From positions 11,273,974 through 11,337,973 of the forward strand of contig NC_065536.1 of assembly GCF_932294415.1 (NCBI RefSeq): a DNA stretch of 64,000 nucleotides, given 5' to 3'. The position numbers and the translations under genes were made by a program. The notes under the pieces are model-generated. The model made no database searches and had not been told where the DNA came from. It was given only the letters and a program-made list of their open reading frames with translations. Position 1 is the stretch's first letter. Every line of letters starts with the position of its first letter. Of this stretch, positions 63,516 through 64,000 are shown piece after piece. This DNA comes from Quercus robur (taxonomy: Eukaryota > Streptophyta > Magnoliopsida > Fagales > Fagaceae).

Positions 63516-64000
63516 ATGGTGACCATGAGCTCACTACCATCACCACTAACGTATTCTCACTCACGCGCTCGCTGCCTTCGCTTCCTCTCATCAGTCTCAC
63601 TCTCACTGCCAATTTTCCACAAATTCAAAACCAGCCCCAAACTCTTCACCAAGTCTCCGAACCCACCAATCCTCACTGTCCGAAACTGCGGTTCCATCAC
63701 AGCCAAGCCATCCTCCGATATCAGGAGAAGGAACCGTACCGGTTCGGAACCGGACGAGAAGCTACGGAGGCTCCGGGAGCTCTTTGTGAAGCCCGGGATT
63801 GACATCGATGCCTATATCGTTCCCTCTCAGGACGCTCACCAGGTTGAGTTTTTTCATTGGTTTTGAGTGAATTTGTGACTTTTGTGGTTTGAATTCAATT
63901 GGGTTTTCTGAGTTTTGCGTGTTTGTTATGGAAATTTGTGATTTTTTGGTTCAGTTTTTGGTTGAAGTTGAATTTTTCTTCAATGTTTGGTGCTTGTTTT
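63516..64000 (+). CDS. Aminopeptidase P (Xaa-Pro aminopeptidase), chloroplast type; exon 1 only
   Basis: ATG at 63516 follows a (CT)n leader and starts MVTMSSLPSPLTYSHSRARC. The first about 60 residues are rich in Ser, Pro, Arg and Leu with few acidic residues, as in a chloroplast transit peptide. Then comes EPDEKLRRLRELFVKPGIDI, and DAYIVPSQDAHQ, the conserved start of the creatinase N-terminal domain of plant aminopeptidase P. The exon ends at 63842 (CAG|GTTGAG, 109 codons, phase 0), and the rest to 64000 is intron. The enzyme releases N-terminal residues preceding proline. Its metal-binding catalytic domain lies beyond the window, so activity cannot be judged. Closest known type, from memory, is Arabidopsis APP2. 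Confidence 0.8.

Overview
This is a stretch of plant nuclear DNA, from a woody eudicot by its gene content (Fagales such as oak or chestnut is a guess; the sequence does not fix the species). It is AT-rich, has spliced genes with GT-AG introns, and is heavily loaded with transposons, microsatellites and tandem duplications. Four host gene families are recognisable: cysteine/histidine-rich DC1 (C1-like) zinc proteins, an F-box protein with a LysM domain, the AXR4-type alpha/beta-hydrolase-fold protein, and the first exon of an aminopeptidase P.

Layout. 0-5.2 kb: a Helitron end, a LINE fragment, a broken Copia reverse transcriptase fragment, and upstream modules of the DC1 family carrying a fossil DC1 fragment. 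5.7-12.8 kb: a complete LTR retrotransposon in minus orientation with gag and an unusual second ORF but no visible pol. 13.5-15.2 kb: a DC1 pseudogene. 16.3-22.5 kb: a broken copy of the F-box/LysM gene whose intron holds a large solo LTR with another LTR-like insertion inside it. 22.9-23.3 kb: a 3' fragment of a DC1 gene. 24.3-41.4 kb: a direct tandem duplication of about 7-10 kb per copy. The first copy ends inside a DC1 gene, leaving it truncated (33.0-34.3 kb). The second copy runs into the only full-length DC1 gene (40.1-42.0 kb, 579 aa, nine C1-like repeats). Two Helitrons, one carrying a fragment of a C2-domain gene, and a nested pair of TIR elements sit in single copies of the duplication, so each has an empty-site control in the same window.

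44.6-46.0 kb: the intact F-box/LysM gene (minus). 47.4-57.7 kb: a complete Ty3/gypsy element with matching 492-bp LTRs, a gag-pol region damaged by stops and a frameshift, a minisatellite, and a spliced antisense gene. 58.1-61.6 kb: the AXR4 gene (minus, two exons). 63.5 kb to the end: exon 1 of a chloroplast-type aminopeptidase P (plus). In Arabidopsis the AXR4 locus (At1g54990) and the LysM F-box locus (At1g55000) carry neighbouring locus numbers, so this pair looks like conserved microsynteny split here by the gypsy insertion.

The DC1 and F-box/LysM genes were duplicated together: 13-23 kb and 40-46.5 kb share gene order and intergenic sequence. Only one working-looking copy of each remains. 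I found no tRNA, rRNA or CRISPR features. Exon boundaries are read by eye from splice consensus and reading frame.
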